Made by a program: the position numbers and the translations under genes
In this document: positions 3,493 through 6,134 of the stretch, one piece after another
Position numbering within the stretch: the stretch's first letter is position 1
How the letters are laid out: every line of letters starts with the position of its first letter
The notes under the pieces: model-generated
Database searches by the model: none
The model's input: only the letters and a program-made list of their open reading frames with translations
What the model was told of the DNA's origin: nothing
Source of the DNA: Methanosarcinaceae archaeon
Lineage (GTDB): Archaea; Halobacteriota; Methanosarcinia; Methanosarcinales; Methanosarcinaceae
Assembly: GCA_017613335.1 (NCBI GenBank)
Contig: JAGAEB010000024.1
Coordinates: forward strand, 1-6,134
Length of the DNA: 6,134 bases
Direction: 5' to 3'

Positions 3493-6134
3493 TTGTCAGA
3501 AAAATTTGTCTATTTCTTTGGCGCAGACCAGACTGAAGGAAAAAGCGGAATGAAAAACCTTCTCGGCGGAAAAGGTTACGGCCTTTCCGAGATGGCCCGG
3601 ATGGGCATCACGGTTCCCCCGGGATTCACGATCACGACCGAAGTCTGTACGATGTACATGAACAACGGAAGCTATCCGCAGATCGTGACCGACCAGATCG
3701 ATGAAGCCCTTGAAAAGCTTCAGACGGCTCTCGGAAAGAAATTAGGCGATGAAAATGACCCGCTTCTGGTCTCCGTCAGATCCGGTGCCCGCATCTCCAT
3801 GCCCGGCATGATGGATACTGTTCTGAACCTCGGTCTCAATGATGTTTCCGTAGAAGGTCTTTCCAAGAAGACATCGAATCCGCGTTTCGCCTATGACTGT
3901 TACAGAAGATTCATTTCCATGTTCGGAGATGTCGTCTGCGGCATTGATTTCGGTAAATTCGAGGCGGCTCTTGACGATCGCAAGAAACTTGTCGGCGCGG
4001 CTTCCGATACGGATCTGACCGTCGATGATCTCAAAGTCCTTGTCGGAGAATTTAAAGAAATTTATAAGAAAGAAATGGGCGAAGATTTCCCCCAGAATCC
4101 GAGAGTCCAGCTTAACAAGGCTATTGATGCTGTTTTTGATTCCTGGAACAATCCGAGAGCCGAGATCTACAGAAAGCTCAACAACATTCCGGGAGACTGG
4201 GGTACGGCCGTCAACGTCCAGTCGATGGTCTACGGTAACATGGGCGATACTTCAGGTACCGGCGTTGCGTTTACCAGAAACCCGTCCACCGGTGAAAAGC
4301 GCTTCTTCGGTGAATATCTCATCAACGCACAGGGCGAAGATGTCGTGGCCGGTATCAGAACACCGTCTGAGATCAACACGCTCAAACAGAATATCCCGGA
4401 AGCCTACAACAAACTTATCGAGATCTGCCACATCCTTGAAGGTCACTTCCACGATATGCAGGATATCGAATTCACCATTCAGGAAGGCAAACTCTATATG
4501 CTCCAGACCCGCAACGGCAAGAGAACGGCTACCGCTGCGACCAAGATCGCCGTCGACATGGTCAATGAGGGTCTCATTGACAAGAAGACGGCTGTTTCCC
4601 GTATCACGCCGGATCAGATCGACCAGCTTCTCCACCCGATGATCGACCCGAAAGCAAAACTCGACATCATCGGAAAAGGTCTCCCGGCATCCCCGGGCGC
4701 CGGTGTCGGCAAGATCGTTTTCACGCCGGAAAAAGCAGAAGCCATGAAAGAAAACGGCGAAAAGACGATCCTCGTCCGCGTCGAGACTTCTCCGGAAGAC
4801 ATCGGCGGTATGCATGCCGCAGAAGGCGTTCTGACGGCCAGAGGCGGTATGACGTCCCACGCAGCCGTCGTCGGCCGCGGTATGGGAAAGCCCTGCGTCG
4901 TCGGATGCGGTGAACTTTTCATTGATACGGAAAAGAACCTGATGACGATCGGCGGCGTCACGCTCAAAGAAGGCGACTACATCTCCATTGACGGATCTTC
5001 CGGAAATGTCATCAAAGGAGCCGTCCCGCTCATCGACAACAAAGTCAGCGGTGACATTGAAAAGATCCTCGACTGGGCCGACAACATCAGAAAACTCGGT
5101 GTCAGGACGAATGCAGACACGCCGACCGATGCAGCAAAAGCCCTCGAGCTCGGCGCAGAAGGCATCGGACTCTGCCGGACTGAACACATGTTCTTCGATG
5201 AAGACCGCATCCCGGTCGTCCGTGCCATGATCCTTGCAGACACCGTTGAAGAAAGAGAGAAACACCTGGCCAAGATCCTTCCGATGCAGAAGGAAGACTT
5301 CAAAGCCATTCTCAAAGTCATGGAAGGAAAACCTGTCACCATCCGTTTCCTCGACCCGCCGCTGCACGAATTCCTGCCTCAGATGAAAGTTCTTGAAACG
5401 GAACTGGCAGATCTGAAGGCAAAGAACGCGCCGGCAGAAGAGATCGCCAAAGTCGAATCTGTCATGGCCCGTGTCCTGTCTCTCCACGAACTCAACCCGA
5501 TGCTCGGCCACAGAGGCTGCCGTCTGGGCATCACTTATCCGGAAATCTACAATATGCAGACCCGCGCTGTCATTGAAGCAGCCTGCGAGCTGAGAATGGA
5601 ACGCATCAATGCGATCCCGGAGATCATGATCCCGCTCGTCGGAAATGTGAACGAACTCATCCGGACAAGAGCTGACGTCATCCGCGTTGCCAAGGAAGTC
5701 ATGGACAAATACAACTGCGAGATCGACCTCAAGATCGGTACGATGATCGAACTCCCGCGCGCCGCCATGACGGCAGACAAGATCGCAGAGCAGGCCGACT
5801 TCTTCTCCTTCGGAACAAACGACCTGACTCAGACGACGTTCGGATTTTCCAGAGACGACGTCGCCAAATTCCTGCCGCAGTACCTTGAAGACAAGATCCT
5901 TGAGTCTGACCCGTTCGCCGTCCTCGATCAGGAAGGTGTCGGTGAACTCATGAAGATCGGCATTCAGAAAGGCAGGAGCACCAACCCGAACATCAAACTC
6001 GGTATCTGCGGTGAACACGGCGGTGAACCGAGCTCCATCCGCTTCGCCGAATCCATCGGTCTGAACTACGTCAGCTGCTCGCCGTACAGAGTTCCGATCG
6101 CAAGACTCGTCGCCGCGCAGTGCGAGATCGACAA
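3493..6134 (+). CDS. ppdK: pyruvate, phosphate dikinase, 3' end cut by window edge
   Basis: The 880 residues present are nearly the whole enzyme (about 875-900 in relatives); the last residues lie beyond the window. It converts pyruvate, ATP and phosphate to phosphoenolpyruvate, AMP and pyrophosphate reversibly, and in methanogens would serve sugar synthesis or breakdown in the cytoplasm. Domains: N-terminal ATP-grasp (about 1-345) with LLGGKGYGLSEM near 23-34, RSGARISMPGMMDT at 96-109, QGEDVVAGIRTP at 280-291 and LQTRNGKRT at 337-345; the swinging phosphohistidine domain (about 385-510) with GGMTSHAAVVGRGMG and His456; and the C-terminal PEP/pyruvate barrel with GLCRTEHMFF (Arg562), RFLDPPLHEFLP (Arg618), NPMLGHRGCRLG, MIELPRAA (Glu753), SFGTNDLTQTT (Asp777) and GICGEHGGEP (Cys839, the expected acid-base residue). 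All key residues are present. Translation begins at TTG. The target threonine for bacterial-type regulatory kinase, Thr454, is present too, but no such kinase gene is in view. Confidence 0.97.
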   Translation, partial: MSEKFVYFFGADQTEGKSGMKNLLGGKGYGLSEMARMGITVPPGFTITTEVCTMYMNNGSYPQIVTDQIDEALEKLQTALGKKLGDENDPLLVSVRSGARISMPGMMDTVLNLGLNDVSVEGLSKKTSNPRFAYDCYRRFISMFGDVVCGIDFGKFEAALDDRKKLVGAASDTDLTVDDLKVLVGEFKEIYKKEMGEDFPQNPRVQLNKAIDAVFDSWNNPRAEIYRKLNNIPGDWGTAVNVQSMVYGNMGDTSGTGVAFTRNPSTGEKRFFGEYLINAQGEDVVAGIRTPSEINTLKQNIPEAYNKLIEICHILEGHFHDMQDIEFTIQEGKLYMLQTRNGKRTATAATKIAVDMVNEGLIDKKTAVSRITPDQIDQLLHPMIDPKAKLDIIGKGLPASPGAGVGKIVFTPEKAEAMKENGEKTILVRVETSPEDIGGMHAAEGVLTARGGMTSHAAVVGRGMGKPCVVGCGELFIDTEKNLMTIGGVTLKEGDYISIDGSSGNVIKGAVPLIDNKVSGDIEKILDWADNIRKLGVRTNADTPTDAAKALELGAEGIGLCRTEHMFFDEDRIPVVRAMILADTVEEREKHLAKILPMQKEDFKAILKVMEGKPVTIRFLDPPLHEFLPQMKVLETELADLKAKNAPAEEIAKVESVMARVLSLHELNPMLGHRGCRLGITYPEIYNMQTRAVIEAACELRMERINAIPEIMIPLVGNVNELIRTRADVIRVAKEVMDKYNCEIDLKIGTMIELPRAAMTADKIAEQADFFSFGTNDLTQTTFGFSRDDVAKFLPQYLEDKILESDPFAVLDQEGVGELMKIGIQKGRSTNPNIKLGICGEHGGEPSSIRFAESIGLNYVSCSPYRVPIARLVAAQCEID

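Noticed and set aside
4252..6018. A 588-codon open frame on the minus strand opposite ppdK
   Set aside because: It is in register with the ppdK codons, so it stays open simply because ppdK avoids TTA, CTA and TCA; its right-hand stop is formed by the first TCA met (4252-4254). The ppdK frame has intact catalytic motifs, and the antisense product is a His/Asp/Phe/Arg-rich shadow.

Overview
The window looks like chromosomal DNA of a methanogenic euryarchaeon, probably from the Methanomicrobia; a Methanomicrobiales relative such as Methanocorpusculum is a guess that I cannot prove from sequence alone. The archaeal assignment rests on two diagnostic genes: an archaeal translation initiation factor 2 beta subunit carrying a C-terminal TRAM domain, and an archaeal/eukaryotic-type ribosomal protein L10e. 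Archaeal-style TATA boxes and strong Shine-Dalgarno sites (GGAGG, GGTGAT) agree with this. Base composition is near 50% GC in genes, while the spacers alternate between A/T-rich tracts and CCGG-rich palindromes.

Layout. Positions 1-210 are the 3' region of the aIF2-beta gene, with a CCGG-rich hairpin block and then, on the minus strand, a T-rich tract that looks like an archaeal terminator. The aIF2-beta gene (211-822, minus) follows, with its promoter at about 864-875. A 24-bp tandem repeat lies at 898-974. A textbook hairpin plus T-run terminator (1002-1032) and a second hairpin (1050-1071) end the L10e gene (1084-1605, minus). L10e has an unusually long predicted leader of about 215 nt and a TATA-like box at 1841-1852. 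Positions 1860-2115 hold purine-rich DNA, 11-bp tandem repeats and strong palindromes that end a small flavin-binding split-barrel protein gene (2116-2532, minus). Positions 2533-3086 hold no convincing gene. A possible leaderless small protein gene (3087-3437, plus) precedes the pyruvate, phosphate dikinase gene (3493 to beyond the right edge, plus), which starts at TTG.

The three minus-strand genes each appear to have their own promoter and terminator, so they are probably not one operon. Two are housekeeping translation genes (start tRNA delivery and the large ribosomal subunit), the third a probable flavoprotein of unknown substrate, and the fourth a central carbon enzyme interconverting pyruvate and phosphoenolpyruvate.

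No CRISPR array, insertion sequence, tRNA, rRNA or defence/phage gene is visible. The most interesting material is in the spacers: a recurrent palindrome (CGGGAATATTCCGG type) behind two different genes, short tandem repeats of 11 and 24 bp, one of which duplicates the very end of a coding sequence including its stop codon, and the long L10e leader with a dyad at its predicted transcription start. None of this amounts to a clearly new system.
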